A DNA stretch of 64,000 bases from Bombiscardovia asteroides_K (lineage in GTDB: Bacteria > Actinomycetota > Actinomycetes > Actinomycetales > Bifidobacteriaceae): assembly GCF_048001765.1 (NCBI RefSeq), contig NZ_CP181447.1, positions 1,860,001 to 1,924,000 on the forward strand, written 5' to 3'. The position numbers and the translations under genes are program-made. This document shows positions 26,111 through 35,656 of the stretch, piece by piece (position 1 is the stretch's first letter; each line of letters starts with the position of its first letter). A model generated the notes under the pieces. The model searched no databases, was not told the origin of the DNA, and saw only the letters and a list, made by a program, of their open reading frames with translations.

Positions 26111-26419
26111 TCAGGCGATGGCCGTGATCTTGACCACGGTCTGCTTCTGGCGGTGGCCCTTGCGGCGCGCCACGCCGGTCTTGTTCTTGAACTTCTGGAT
26201 GTTGATCTTGGGGCCCTTGGCCTCGTCGTCCACGACCTCGCCCTTGACGGAGATCTTGGCCAGATCCTTGGCGGCCATGGTCACCTTGGATCCATCGACG
26301 ACCAGCGCGACCGGAAATTCGACCGACTCGCCCTTCCTGGCAGCCAGACGGTTGACCGTGATCTGGTCACCGACCTCGACCTTCTCCTGATGGCCTCCGG
26401 CCTTCACAATCGCGTACAT
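26111..26419 (-). CDS. rplU: 50S ribosomal protein L21
   Basis: 102 residues from the ATG at 26419 (MYAIVKAGGHQEKVEVGD); the longer upstream frame is dismissed. L21 binds 23S rRNA next to L20. The C-terminal KFKNKTGVARRKGHRQ stretch is the rRNA-binding signature. A strong promoter (26511-26540) gives an 85-nt leader with a small GACGG/CCGTC hairpin, a possible site for autoregulation. rpmA follows. Confidence 0.97.
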   Translation of the reverse strand: MYAIVKAGGHQEKVEVGDQITVNRLAARKGESVEFPVALVVDGSKVTMAAKDLAKISVKGEVVDDEAKGPKINIQKFKNKTGVARRKGHRQKQTVVKITAIA

Positions 26420-26510
26420 AGCCCTACCTTGCCTGTTGTCCAAAGCTGTATGCGCCCGGCATCCGAGTCCTGCCATGCGATTGACGGACCCGTCCAGACA
26501 CCAGCTAACC

Positions 26511-26540
26511 AGTATAGAAGCAAACACACCGCGTCGTCAA
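26511..26540 (-). promoter_or_regulatory. strong promoter for rplU-rpmA
   Basis: TTGACG (26535-26540), an 18-nt spacer and TATACT (26511-26516) on the minus strand. This is the best sigma-70-like match in the window. It lies just after the rne stop codon, so rplU does not depend on the rne transcript. Confidence 0.7.
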
Positions 26541-26574
26541 ATGTGCCTGCCCCGCCGACAAAACGAAATTCAGT

Positions 26575-29235
26575 TTATGACTCCTTGGCGACATCCGCCG
26601 TCCCAGCCTGGGCATCGTCCTCGTCCGACGCCGCCTGGGCCGCCGCAGCGATCCTGGCCAGCTTGGCCTTGACTGCAGGTGTCGAGCCGGTGGACAAGGT
26701 CTCCTTGGTAGAAGAGCCATGCCCATGCTTGTTGGTCTTGACGAAGGGGTCGCCACCCTTGACCGCGTATGGGTCGGCATAGGAGGCGGAGATGGTCGGC
26801 TTGTCGTGGAGGATGAAGCCACGGCCATGGCAGGTAGGGCACTCCTCGGAGAAGGCCTCGACCAGACCCTGACCCACCCGCTTACGGGTCATCTGTACCA
26901 ACCCCAGGGAGGTGACCTCGGCCACCTGGTGCTTGGTGCGGTCCCGGGCCAGGCACTCCACCAGACGGCGCAGGACCAGGTCGCGGTTGGCCGGCATGAC
27001 CATATCCACATAGTCGATCATGATCATGCCGCCGATGTCACGCAGGCGCAGCTGCCGGGCGATCTCCTCGGAGGCCTCCAGGTTGCAGCGGGTCACTGTC
27101 TCCTCCAGGGACTTGCCCTTGCCTATGAAGCGGCCTGTGTTCACATCGATGGTGGTCATGGCCTCGGTGCGGTCGATGACCAGGGAGCCACCGGAGGGCA
27201 GGTAGACCTGACGCTCCATACCCTTGCGCAGCTGGCTGTCGATGCTCCAGCGGTCGAAGACATCCTTGCCCTGGTGTTCGGCCGGATCCCAGTGCTCAAG
27301 CTTCTCCTCCAGGTCGGGTGCCATGGTCTCCAGGTAGTTGCGGACCCTCTCGTAGACCCCCTCGCCCTGGACCACCAGCTTGGTGAAGTCGTCGTTGAAG
27401 ATGTCGCGGACCACGCGGATGGCCACGTCCGGCTCGCCCTGCAGCAGCTTTGGGCGCTTGCCGTGCAGAAACTCCTTGCGCTTGTCCTCGATCTTGCTCC
27501 ACTGACGTTGCAGGTTCTCCAGGTCCTTGGTCAGGGCCTCCTCGCTGGCCCCCTCGGCCGCGGTTCGGATGATGACGCCCATGTCCTTGGGAGCCACCCT
27601 GGAGACAATGCTCTTGAGGCGGGAACGTTCGCGGTCGGGCAGCTTGCGGCTGACACCGGTCATGCCGCCTGAGGGCACCAGGACCAGGAAGCGGCCGGCC
27701 AGCGTGACCTGCGAGGTCAGCCTGGCACCCTTGTGACCGATGGGATCCTTGGTGACCTGGACCAGCACAGGATCGCCGGACTTGAAAGCCAGCTCGATCC
27801 GGCGAGGCTGGCCCTCCAGACGAGTGGAATCCCAGTTGACCTCGCCGGCATAGAGCACGCCGTTGCGGGCCTGACCGATATCCACGAAGGCAGCCTCCAT
27901 GCTGGGCAGGACGTTCTGGACCCGGCCCAGGTAGATGTTGCCGACAGTGGAGACCTCCTGGATGTCGGAGACGTAGTGCTCCACCAGGATGTCGTCCTCG
28001 ATGACCGAGATCTGGGTGTGGTGCTCCTTCTCGCGGACCACCATCAGACGGTTGACGTTTTCGCGGCGGGCCAGGAAGTCCTGCTCGACCAGCTGTGACT
28101 GACGGGAGCGCTCGCGGCGGTTGTCCCTCCGACGCTGCTTCTTGGCCTCCAGGCGGGTTGAGCCTTCCACGTCGGTGATCTCGTCAATATATTGCTGCTT
28201 GCGCGAACGGCGGGTGCCGGACTCCTCTGACTCGCCCTCAGCGGACTTGGAACCCCTGCGACGACGGCGACGACGGGTCAGCGGGGCCTCATCCTCGTCA
28301 TCCTTGTCCTTGTCCTTGTCCTTCTCCTGCCCGCGACGGCGACGACGAGTGGAAACGGACTTCTCAGAGTCCTCATCCTCGCTCTTGGCGCGGCGACGAC
28401 GACGGGTGCGGGTGCCGGACTCCTGCTGGTCCTCGTCCTGCTCCTGATCATCGTCGACCACGAAGGAGATGCCCTCGTGATCCAGGTCCTCCTCGATGCG
28501 CTCCACCTCGTCGGCAGCCCTGCGTTCCTCGGCGTTGAGCCTTCGTGAACGGCGTGAGCCGCCCTCTGAAGTACTCCTGGACCTGTTCCGGCGGGAGGTC
28601 TTGGACGATTGCTCGGTATCCTCATCCTCCTCATCCCGGTCCTCACGCTCATCCTGCTCAGGCCGGGAGGCGGGTATGACGGGCTCCTGGAAGAGCAGGG
28701 ATGTCATGGGACGGGGACGGGAGGCACGGGCGGCACGCGGACCCTCATCCTGCTTTTCGGCCTTTCGGTCTGTCCTTTGGCTGCGGCCCGAAGTCAGAGC
28801 CTCCACAGCCTCGAGGGCACGTTCCTGGCGGTCCTGATCAGGTTCGCCCTCCTGGGCATGCTCCTCGGTGCGTCGACGGGCAGTAGTTCGGGTGCGACGA
28901 CGAGTGGTCGCCCTGGCCGACTTGGACTCGCTCCCATCCTCCTGGGCGCTCTGATCGGCCGCCTGATCCTCCTTGGGCTTGCGGGTGCGACGGCGACGGG
29001 TGGCGGAGGGCTTGGACTCGTCGTCCTCCTCATTGGCCTTGCGGGAGGTTTTGCGCTTCTCGGCCTCGACCTTCACAGGCACGTCGGCACCGGCGGCGCC
29101 GGCCACCCTGACCACACGTCGTCCAGTACGGCGACGGGTGCCGGAACCGGCGGTCTCCTCGACCTGCCGGCCCTGCCCATCACCGATGGCGGACCTATTA
29201 TCCTGGGTATCCTCAGTATTCGTTTTTCCGGGCAC
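26575..29235 (-). CDS. rne: ribonuclease E/G
   Basis: 886 residues from the GTG at 29235, chosen because AAGGAG lies 4 nt upstream; the frame is open to 29292. It is a 5'-end-sensing endoribonuclease for rRNA and mRNA processing. The first 370 or so residues are a disordered Arg/Glu/Ser-rich arm with many RRRRR runs, probably RNA- or partner-binding. Then come an S1 domain (GNIYLGRVQNVLPSMEAAF), the RNase H-like and DNase I-like catalytic region (MTTIDVNTGRFIG; GGMIMIDYVDM) and the Zn-link CPTCHGRG. Actinobacterial RNase E carries its long arm at the N-terminus rather than the C-terminus, as here. It is upstream of rplU-rpmA-obg. Confidence 0.94.
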   Translation of the reverse strand: MPGKTNTEDTQDNRSAIGDGQGRQVEETAGSGTRRRTGRRVVRVAGAAGADVPVKVEAEKRKTSRKANEEDDESKPSATRRRRTRKPKEDQAADQSAQEDGSESKSARATTRRRTRTTARRRTEEHAQEGEPDQDRQERALEAVEALTSGRSQRTDRKAEKQDEGPRAARASRPRPMTSLLFQEPVIPASRPEQDEREDRDEEDEDTEQSSKTSRRNRSRSTSEGGSRRSRRLNAEERRAADEVERIEEDLDHEGISFVVDDDQEQDEDQQESGTRTRRRRRAKSEDEDSEKSVSTRRRRRGQEKDKDKDKDDEDEAPLTRRRRRRRGSKSAEGESEESGTRRSRKQQYIDEITDVEGSTRLEAKKQRRRDNRRERSRQSQLVEQDFLARRENVNRLMVVREKEHHTQISVIEDDILVEHYVSDIQEVSTVGNIYLGRVQNVLPSMEAAFVDIGQARNGVLYAGEVNWDSTRLEGQPRRIELAFKSGDPVLVQVTKDPIGHKGARLTSQVTLAGRFLVLVPSGGMTGVSRKLPDRERSRLKSIVSRVAPKDMGVIIRTAAEGASEEALTKDLENLQRQWSKIEDKRKEFLHGKRPKLLQGEPDVAIRVVRDIFNDDFTKLVVQGEGVYERVRNYLETMAPDLEEKLEHWDPAEHQGKDVFDRWSIDSQLRKGMERQVYLPSGGSLVIDRTEAMTTIDVNTGRFIGKGKSLEETVTRCNLEASEEIARQLRLRDIGGMIMIDYVDMVMPANRDLVLRRLVECLARDRTKHQVAEVTSLGLVQMTRKRVGQGLVEAFSEECPTCHGRGFILHDKPTISASYADPYAVKGGDPFVKTNKHGHGSSTKETLSTGSTPAVKAKLARIAAAAQAASDEDDAQAGTADVAKES

Positions 29236-29471
29236 AATGCTCCTTGCGGCACGCCGCCTCGCGCCGCTCTCACGGTTCCGATCCGTCCTCACGCTGCACT
29301 CTCACTGCAACCGCGCACCTATGTACGCCCGATCGAAACACCTTGGCAAAAAGTCTTCCTGACGCAGGCGGACACCGACGCCCACACGGATCACTGGGTC
29401 TCCGTCCGGGGGGATCAACGCCTACGCTGCAAGTGGTCAGGCAGAACCACCGTCATCTAGTATGTCACAGT

Positions 29472-30701
29472 TCAGCAGCCATCAGGTCCATTGAGCCATT
29501 CGACCAGTATTGCTTCCAGCCGGACCAGGTCATCCAGGGGCACCTGTTCGTCGGCCTTGTGGGCCAGCAGGGGGTTCCCCGCGCCCAGATTGACGGCTGG
29601 TAGGCCAAGGGCTGAAAATCGGGCCACATCGGTCCATCCCAGCTTGGCGCGAGGCTGCTGGCCAGTGGTCCGGACGACCAGGTCGGCCAGCGAACGGGCC
29701 CAGGGCGAATTCAGGCCCGGACGGGCCGCGGGCGATTCGTCGCACATACGCACCGAGAACCCCTGGAAGACCCCACCCAAGGCCATATGCTCGCCATTGC
29801 CCAGCTCGGCGCCTGTCCCCTGACCCATCATCAGCTCCTTGGCCTGGGCCAGGCTCTTGTCGGGGGCGAACCGGTAGTTGACGTGCACCCGGCAGCGGTC
29901 TGGAATGACGTTGGTGCCCAGGCCGCCCTCGATCATGGTGGCGTTGAGCCCCTCCCGGTAGTCCAGGCCATCCACCCGCACCGTAGCCGGACGGTACTGC
30001 TCCAGACGGTCCAGAATGGGCGCGGCCGCGTGGATGGCGTTGCTGCCCATCCAAGCACGGGCGGAGTGGGCCGCCGTACCGTGGGTGATCAGGTCGAAGC
30101 GCATGGTTCCATTACAGCCGGCCTCGATGGCACAGTCGGTGGGCTCGCCGATGATGGCGAAATCCCCCCGCACCCAGTCGGGGTGGGCGGCTACCACCCG
30201 ACCCAGCCCGTTCAGGTCGGCCTGGACCTCCTCATGGTCGTAGAAGACGAAGGTCAGGTCATAGACCGGCTCCTGCAGGGTGAGTGCCAGATGAAGAAAA
30301 ACGGCATCCGAGGCCTTCATATCGGCTGTGCCTCGGCCGTAGAGCACCCGGGATGCAGGGTGGGCGGCGGCCAGATCGGTGCGGATGGCCGGGTCGCCGG
30401 GCTCCAGCCAGCGCGGGGGCAGGTTCCCATCCACGGGCACGGTGTCCAAATGCCCGGCAAGGACGATGCGGTGGGGACGACCCAGCTGGGTGGAGGCCAC
30501 AACCGTGTCGCCCAGCCGACGGACCAAGAGGTCAGCCCGTGAGGACAGGGCCCTCTGGACGGCATCGGCCAAGGCGGTTTCCTGACCGCTGACCGAAGGT
30601 ATGGCGGTCATGGACTCAAGTAATCTTGCCAGGGCCTGGGCAGGTTCAGCCCCCCGGACGCCGGCGAGAAGATCAATATCCGTCTGTGTGTTCTTGGCCA
30701 T
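29472..30701 (-). CDS. dapE: succinyl-diaminopimelate desuccinylase
   Basis: 409 residues, M20 metallopeptidase family. Hydrolyses N-succinyl-LL-diaminopimelate to LL-DAP for lysine and peptidoglycan. Zn ligands are visible in order: AGHLDTVP, GRGTADMK, DHEEVQ, GEPTDCAIEAGCNG and a late His (PLLAHKADE). A dimerisation domain is inserted in the middle. The ATG at 30701 has no ribosome-binding site but lies 6 nt after TAGCAT, so the mRNA is probably leaderless. Other M20 amidohydrolases are possible, but the motifs and size fit DapE well. lysA, the last step of the pathway, is about 5 kb away on the same strand. Confidence 0.9.
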   Translation of the reverse strand: MAKNTQTDIDLLAGVRGAEPAQALARLLESMTAIPSVSGQETALADAVQRALSSRADLLVRRLGDTVVASTQLGRPHRIVLAGHLDTVPVDGNLPPRWLEPGDPAIRTDLAAAHPASRVLYGRGTADMKASDAVFLHLALTLQEPVYDLTFVFYDHEEVQADLNGLGRVVAAHPDWVRGDFAIIGEPTDCAIEAGCNGTMRFDLITHGTAAHSARAWMGSNAIHAAAPILDRLEQYRPATVRVDGLDYREGLNATMIEGGLGTNVIPDRCRVHVNYRFAPDKSLAQAKELMMGQGTGAELGNGEHMALGGVFQGFSVRMCDESPAARPGLNSPWARSLADLVVRTTGQQPRAKLGWTDVARFSALGLPAVNLGAGNPLLAHKADEQVPLDDLVRLEAILVEWLNGPDGC

Positions 30702-30707
30702 AGTGCC

Positions 30708-30713
30708 ATGCTA
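30708..30713 (-). promoter_or_regulatory. -10 box (TAGCAT) for dapE, leaderless
   Basis: TAGCATGGCACT immediately precedes the ATG, matching the aspC start region almost base for base. Confidence 0.4.
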
Positions 30714-30845
30714 GCGGGCCGAAGGAGCGCAGATGGACCTACAGCAGCAAGCATGAGGTCCGGGTGGCACAATGGGGACGACGGAAGCGGTGACCCTCCG
30801 CCTGGGAGGCCGCCGTCCACCATGCGAGACGAGGAGGATGCCGGG

Positions 30846-31790
30846 GTGCCTGGACTGCTCAGTGCCATGGAAGGATTCTTCATCATCGGCGTGGTCATCG
30901 CCGTGGGCTATGTGGCCGCCCGCTTCCATGTAGGCGGTCCCACGGCCCAGCTGGTGCTCAACAAATACTCCTTCTTTGTCTCAACGCCCTGCCTGATGTT
31001 CGCCATCCTCTCCAAGCAGAAGCTGTCCGTCATCTTCCACCCCAGCATCATCGTGGCCTTCCTGTCGGCGGCGGCCGTGGGTCTGCTCTTCGTGGCCCTG
31101 AACGCGGCCAGCTTCCACCTGCCGGCTGCCGAAGCCACCATCGGCGCTCTCGACTCCCTGTATTTGAACTCCAACAACATCGGGCTGCCCGTAGCCACCT
31201 ATATTCTCGGCAATCCCACACTGGTGGCACCCATCCTGGTCATGCAACAGGCCCTGTTCACCCCCATCGGATTGACCGTTCTGGACGCAACCACCAGCGG
31301 CAAACTCTCGGTCAAAACCATCCTCAAACAGCCTCTGAAACAGCCCATCCTCATCGGCTCCATAGGCGGCATAGTGATATCGGCCATCAGCGCCCAGGTC
31401 GGCCATTTCGTCATACCCGACTTCGTCTACAAACCCATCGACATGATCGGACAGTCGGCCGTGCCCATGATCCTCATGGCCTTCGGCATGTCCCTGCGGG
31501 GTTCGCGGCCCATGGGCCGGGGCACCGACCGCCGGGCCACCATAAGCGCGGTAATCCTGAAGAATCTGGTCATGCCCATAATCGCCTACCTGCTGGCCCG
31601 GTTCATGATGGGCTTCAGCGGAGCGGAGCTGTACGGGTGCGTGGTTCTTGCGGCCCTGCCCACCGGCCAGAACGTCTACAACTACGCAGCCCGCTACGAG
31701 GTGGGAACCACCTTCGCCAGGGACGGCATCCTGCTGAGCACGATCAGCTCGCCTGTGGTCATCGCCCTGATCGCTCTGCTGCTGAGTTGA
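30846..31790 (+). CDS. AEC-family transporter (auxin efflux carrier type)
   Basis: A 314-residue integral membrane protein with about ten spans in the five-plus-five layout of the AEC/BASS group, which exports or exchanges organic acids such as malate. The start is GTG at 30846, 8 nt after AGGAGG. An ORF open from 30708 would add a hydrophilic, unlikely leader. Seen: LNSNNIGLPVATYILG, typical of the discontinuous helix of this family, and ALPTGQNVYNYAARY near the C-terminus. It is divergent from dapE and convergent with the Maf-Nudix gene. The substrate cannot be told. Confidence 0.85.
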   Translation: MPGLLSAMEGFFIIGVVIAVGYVAARFHVGGPTAQLVLNKYSFFVSTPCLMFAILSKQKLSVIFHPSIIVAFLSAAAVGLLFVALNAASFHLPAAEATIGALDSLYLNSNNIGLPVATYILGNPTLVAPILVMQQALFTPIGLTVLDATTSGKLSVKTILKQPLKQPILIGSIGGIVISAISAQVGHFVIPDFVYKPIDMIGQSAVPMILMAFGMSLRGSRPMGRGTDRRATISAVILKNLVMPIIAYLLARFMMGFSGAELYGCVVLAALPTGQNVYNYAARYEVGTTFARDGILLSTISSPVVIALIALLLS

Positions 31791-31812
31791 TGAGCCCGGA
31801 CAGGCCTCCTGC

Positions 31813-33162
31813 TCAGCCTTCGTCCGCCAGGGTCTCCAAGCGTTGCCGGAAGTGTGGCCAGTCCTGACCGAAGGCCTTCAGAAGGGGAAGATCCGCGACC
31901 TTGTCCAGATCCACCCATTCCAGGGCGATGCTCTCATCGTCATTCATGCGCGGATCGACCTGGTGGCCGGGACGCTCGAAGGCCAGGATGGTCGTGTAGC
32001 CCCAGGGGCCATGGTCCTCCAGGTAGGAACCCACCACCTGAATGTCCTCCGGGCGGATGTTGGCCTCCTCATAGCTCTCGCGCAGGCCGCCCTCCAGGGG
32101 GTTCTCCCCGTCGGAGATGGCACCGCCCGGCACACCCCAGGTGCCACCTTCGGCGCTCCAGCGCGCCCGGTGCTGCAGAAGCACGCTGACCGGCGACCCG
32201 GTACGGGCATCACGCCGGGCCAGCAAGACGCCAGCAGCCCCATTGAGCCCCCAGTGCCGCTTACCGCAAGCACAGTCAACCCATCCGTCGCCAGGCTGAT
32301 GGACGTTCTCCACGGGGGCGACCAGTCCTTCAGGACCGTGCGTCGATCCGGCAGTCTGTTGCTGCTCGGGCATGACGCGTTCGGCCCACAGGTCAGGCCA
32401 GGAGACGCCCAGCTCCTGGGACAGGGCGCGCAGGGTGGGCATGCTCAATCCCATCACCCCGCTGGGATCGCCCTGGATGCCCTGGATGAAGGCGCTGCCC
32501 AATCCCTCCAAGGTGAAGGATCCGGCCACCTCCAAGGGTTCGCCGGTGGCCACATAGGCCTGAATGACGGCCCGGTCGTAGTCTCCGAAAGTCACCTGAG
32601 CGCTGCTGACCGCTTGGGCCCGACGACCGGTGGCCAGATCGATCAGACAATGACCAGTGACCAGGGTGCCGGTTCGGCCGCGCATGGCCATCAGCCGTTC
32701 CAGAGCACGCTCCGGCTTATGAGGCTTGCCCATGACAAGCCCGTCCATGCAGAATAGCGAGTCGCATCCCAGCAGGAGGGGTCCGCGCTCGGCACCGATC
32801 ATCCCGCCCCAGGCCCCAAGGACCTGGCTCATGGGATTCCGGGAGGATGCACCAGAATCGCTCTGGCTCAGAGGCCTGAACGTGACCAGTTCGCCACGCG
32901 AGCGCCTTTCGGCATCCTTGACGGCATCCATGGTGGCTTGGACAGCCGAAGCCTTGGCCTCAGCCAGGACACTGACCCGTTCGCGCGTATCCAGGTCCTC
33001 CAGGTGACAACCCAGTGTACGAGCCCGTTCCGCCAGCACAGCCGGCTCATCCACCTTTGATGGTCGGATGACGGGGTCAATGCCCGCCTGGACCAGAAGC
33101 CGCCGCCTGGAGGGGGAGGATGAGGCCAGGATAAGAGGGATATGCCTGTCTTCAGTGTTCAC
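31813..33162 (-). CDS. maf: Maf nucleotide pyrophosphatase fused to a Nudix hydrolase
   Basis: A 449-residue two-domain protein. Residues about 6-245 are a Maf/YhdE-type NTP pyrophosphatase (LILASSSPSRRRLL, KVDEPAV, LLGCDSLF, then a GDPSGVMGLS loop), which hydrolyses non-canonical nucleotides. After a spacer and CACGKRHWG comes a Nudix domain with its box at about 344-367 (G-x5-E-x7-RE-x2-EE, ending EEANI). The start GTG at 33162 has AGGAAGG 5 nt upstream and overlaps the thrB stop by 11 bp. Two house-cleaning activities in one chain suggest joint sanitation of damaged nucleotides. Substrates are unknown. Confidence 0.88.
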   Translation of the reverse strand: MNTEDRHIPLILASSSPSRRRLLVQAGIDPVIRPSKVDEPAVLAERARTLGCHLEDLDTRERVSVLAEAKASAVQATMDAVKDAERRSRGELVTFRPLSQSDSGASSRNPMSQVLGAWGGMIGAERGPLLLGCDSLFCMDGLVMGKPHKPERALERLMAMRGRTGTLVTGHCLIDLATGRRAQAVSSAQVTFGDYDRAVIQAYVATGEPLEVAGSFTLEGLGSAFIQGIQGDPSGVMGLSMPTLRALSQELGVSWPDLWAERVMPEQQQTAGSTHGPEGLVAPVENVHQPGDGWVDCACGKRHWGLNGAAGVLLARRDARTGSPVSVLLQHRARWSAEGGTWGVPGGAISDGENPLEGGLRESYEEANIRPEDIQVVGSYLEDHGPWGYTTILAFERPGHQVDPRMNDDESIALEWVDLDKVADLPLLKAFGQDWPHFRQRLETLADEG

Positions 33163-34207
33163 GATTGCCTTCCTGGTCCCGTTCCACCTGGACCCCTTGG
33201 CAGTCCACGTCCAGGGGCAGAATCCGCCAGCGACCGGAATCCAGATAGTCCTTGGCAAGAGTCCGCAGCTCGTTTTCAGCTTCCCCGTAGTGCAGGACGA
33301 TAATGCAGGGCCCGGCTCCAGAGACCGCCGCCGCGTAGCCCTGACGGCGCAGGAGTTGCAGGAGCTTGGTTGAGGAGGGCATGAGCCCGGCCCGGTATGG
33401 CTGATGGAGCCGGTCCTGGGTGGCTACGAAGAGCAGGGCGTTGGCCCTGGCAGCCTGCTCGGCGGACTCGGTCCCCGGATCATCCAGGGACACGGGGTTC
33501 AGTGCGCCGGGAATCAGGGCCGCCCTTGACAGGTTGTGAACGGCATCCGCGTAAGGCACCCGGTTGGGCAGGGCCTGGCGGGCCTTCTGCGTGGACAGGC
33601 GAGCGCCAGGGACGAAGACCGTGGCTTTGATGGACGGATCCACCTTGTAGCGCAGGGTGTGGTAACCGCCCTCCAAGGGTGCACCCCCGGCTATGGGCAG
33701 GGAACCCACCCCTTCATCAGTGGCCAGGTCATAGGAGACGGTCAGCCCCCCGTAGACGGCAGGCGCCACATTGTCGGGATGCCCCTCGATCTGGGCGGCC
33801 AGTGCGAAGACGGCATCACGGCGCAGGGGGCCGGTGTGGGCAAAGGCCGCAGCCGCAGCGATCCCGGCCACGATGGCCTCGGCGCTGGATCCCAACCCCC
33901 TGGCCTGGGGGATGCGGTTGACCGCGCGCATGATGAACCCGAACCTTGGCAGCCCAAAGACCTGGCAGGCCCGCCTAAAGGTGGAGACGACCAGATGGGT
34001 CTCGTCTCGGGGCAGGGTCCGCTCCCCCTCACCCTTGATGACCACATAGGCGGTGGTATCGCCCAGGTCCACGGAACGCGTGAAGACGATTTCGTCATGG
34101 TAGTCCAGTGCCAGACCGACCGCATCGAAACCCGATCCCAGGTTGGCGCTTGTTGCTGGCACACGCACCCGCACAGTGGACGGGCCCTCTACAGCAGCGG
34201 TCATCAT
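33152..34207 (-). CDS. thrB: homoserine kinase
   Basis: 351 residues, GHMP kinase family. Phosphorylates homoserine on the way to threonine. Seen: VRVPATSANLGSGFDAVG at the N-terminus, the ATP loop PQARGLGSSAEA and the C-terminal AAVSGAGPCII motif. The ATG overlaps the hom stop by 4 bp, and its own end overlaps the Maf-Nudix start by 11 bp, so all three are translationally coupled. thrC is not in the window. Confidence 0.96.
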   Translation of the reverse strand: MMTAAVEGPSTVRVRVPATSANLGSGFDAVGLALDYHDEIVFTRSVDLGDTTAYVVIKGEGERTLPRDETHLVVSTFRRACQVFGLPRFGFIMRAVNRIPQARGLGSSAEAIVAGIAAAAAFAHTGPLRRDAVFALAAQIEGHPDNVAPAVYGGLTVSYDLATDEGVGSLPIAGGAPLEGGYHTLRYKVDPSIKATVFVPGARLSTQKARQALPNRVPYADAVHNLSRAALIPGALNPVSLDDPGTESAEQAARANALLFVATQDRLHQPYRAGLMPSSTKLLQLLRRQGYAAAVSGAGPCIIVLHYGEAENELRTLAKDYLDSGRWRILPLDVDCQGVQVERDQEGNREH

Positions 34208-35544
34208 TGGGCCTGCCGATCGAAGACGCGCAGGATGGAGGCCTGCCCGGTGACCGAGTCGAAGGTGGAGATCCGTTTAACCACCTGCCGCAGGGTCACC
34301 TCGTCGCAGAGGTGGGTGACCACGCGCAGCTGCTGGATCTCGCCGCTGTAGCCCGGATCATGGAGTGTGGGCTTGATGTCCTGGTTGACTCCGTTGATGG
34401 AGATGCCCGCCTCGGAAAAGACCTGGGCGATGGCCGCCAGCACGCCAGGCTTGTCATGTATCAGGAAACGGACGGCAAAGGCGGCCCGGGATGCATCCAG
34501 CGGGGCCATGGGGATGTTGGCATACATGGGAATCCCCGGTCCCATGCCATGCTGGACGATGTGGCGGGCCTCGGTGACCACGTCCCCCACAACGGCTGAT
34601 GCTGTGGGCGCTCCACCGGCACCCCGGCCGTAGAACATGAGGTCGTCGGCGGCCTTGGCGGTGACGAAGACGGCGTTGAAGCTGCCATGGACCGAGGCCA
34701 GGGGGTGACTGTCGGGAATCAGCGCCGGATAGACCCGGGCGGAGATACCCTGTTCGCCGCGTTCGGCTACGGCCAGAAGCTTGATGACCCGATGCTCGGT
34801 CTGTGCTGCTGCAATATCGTCGGCGGTGATGGCACGGATGCCCTCCACGGGAACATCGTCCAGGCGCACATCGGTGTGGAAGGCCAGCGTGGCCATGATG
34901 GCGGCCTTGGCGGCTGCATCCAGCCCGTCCACGTCAGCGGTGGGGTCCGCCTCAGCAAAGCCCTTGGCCTGGGCATCGCGCAGGGCCTGGTCGAATTGAA
35001 GACCCTTGGTGGTCATCTCATCCAGAATGTAGTTGGTGGTCCCGTTGACGATGCCCACCAGGCTGGTGATGCCGTCTCCCACCAGAGACTCGCGCAGGGG
35101 CCGCACGATGGGGATGGCCCCGCCCACGGCCGCCTCGAAGTAAATGTCAACTCCACGCTCTTCAGCAGCCCGGTAGAGCTCAGGACCGTGCTGGGCCAGC
35201 AGGGCCTTGTTGGCGGTGACCACGCTGGCGCCGGACTCAATGGCCTTGAGCAGCAGGGTGCGGGCCGGCTCGATCCCGCCGATCAGCTCGATGACGATAT
35301 CCGCCCTGGTGACCAGGCCGGCTGAGTCTGTGGTCAGCAGTGACGGATCAATCCAATCTGCCTTGACCTTGTCAGGGTGGAGGACTGCGATGCCCACCAG
35401 CTGCAGGGGACGGCCCACCCGACTGGCCAGATCCCGGCTCTGCTCCACCAGAAGGCGGGCGGTCTGGGAACCTACGGTCCCTGCCCCTAGAAGTGCTATG
35501 CGGATGGGCCTGACGGCCTCCTGCTGCTGCATGCGTTCAGGCAT
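34204..35544 (-). CDS. hom: homoserine dehydrogenase
   Basis: 446 residues. NAD(P)H reduction of aspartate semialdehyde to homoserine. Seen: Rossmann loop IALLGAGTVGSQ, catalytic-domain NGTTNYILDEMT and FAEADPTADVDG, and a C-terminal ACT domain (IHDKPGVLAAIAQVFSEAG) for threonine feedback. The ATG at 35544 is chosen because GGAGG lies 5 nt upstream; the frame opens at 35565. The upstream leader holds a GCCCC/GGGGC hairpin. It heads the hom-thrB pair. Confidence 0.96.
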   Translation of the reverse strand: MPERMQQQEAVRPIRIALLGAGTVGSQTARLLVEQSRDLASRVGRPLQLVGIAVLHPDKVKADWIDPSLLTTDSAGLVTRADIVIELIGGIEPARTLLLKAIESGASVVTANKALLAQHGPELYRAAEERGVDIYFEAAVGGAIPIVRPLRESLVGDGITSLVGIVNGTTNYILDEMTTKGLQFDQALRDAQAKGFAEADPTADVDGLDAAAKAAIMATLAFHTDVRLDDVPVEGIRAITADDIAAAQTEHRVIKLLAVAERGEQGISARVYPALIPDSHPLASVHGSFNAVFVTAKAADDLMFYGRGAGGAPTASAVVGDVVTEARHIVQHGMGPGIPMYANIPMAPLDASRAAFAVRFLIHDKPGVLAAIAQVFSEAGISINGVNQDIKPTLHDPGYSGEIQQLRVVTHLCDEVTLRQVVKRISTFDSVTGQASILRVFDRQAQ

Positions 35545-35656
35545 ATGGTCCTCCATCCGCCCCAACGGGGCCTGTCACCGGGTGTTGCTCCATCTTAGAA
35601 AGCCAATCCGACACCCTTATCCACCCCCAGCGGCTGATTCCATCCGAGGGCGGGAC

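Noticed and set aside
29287..29460. Possible extra gene between dapE and rne
   Set aside because: Frames are short, lack start signals and do not resemble proteins; the space is best read as the rne promoter region.
35545..35656. Threonine or methionine attenuator or riboswitch before hom
   Set aside because: Only a GCCCC/GGGGC stem is seen; no leader peptide with Thr/Ile/Met runs and no known riboswitch core.
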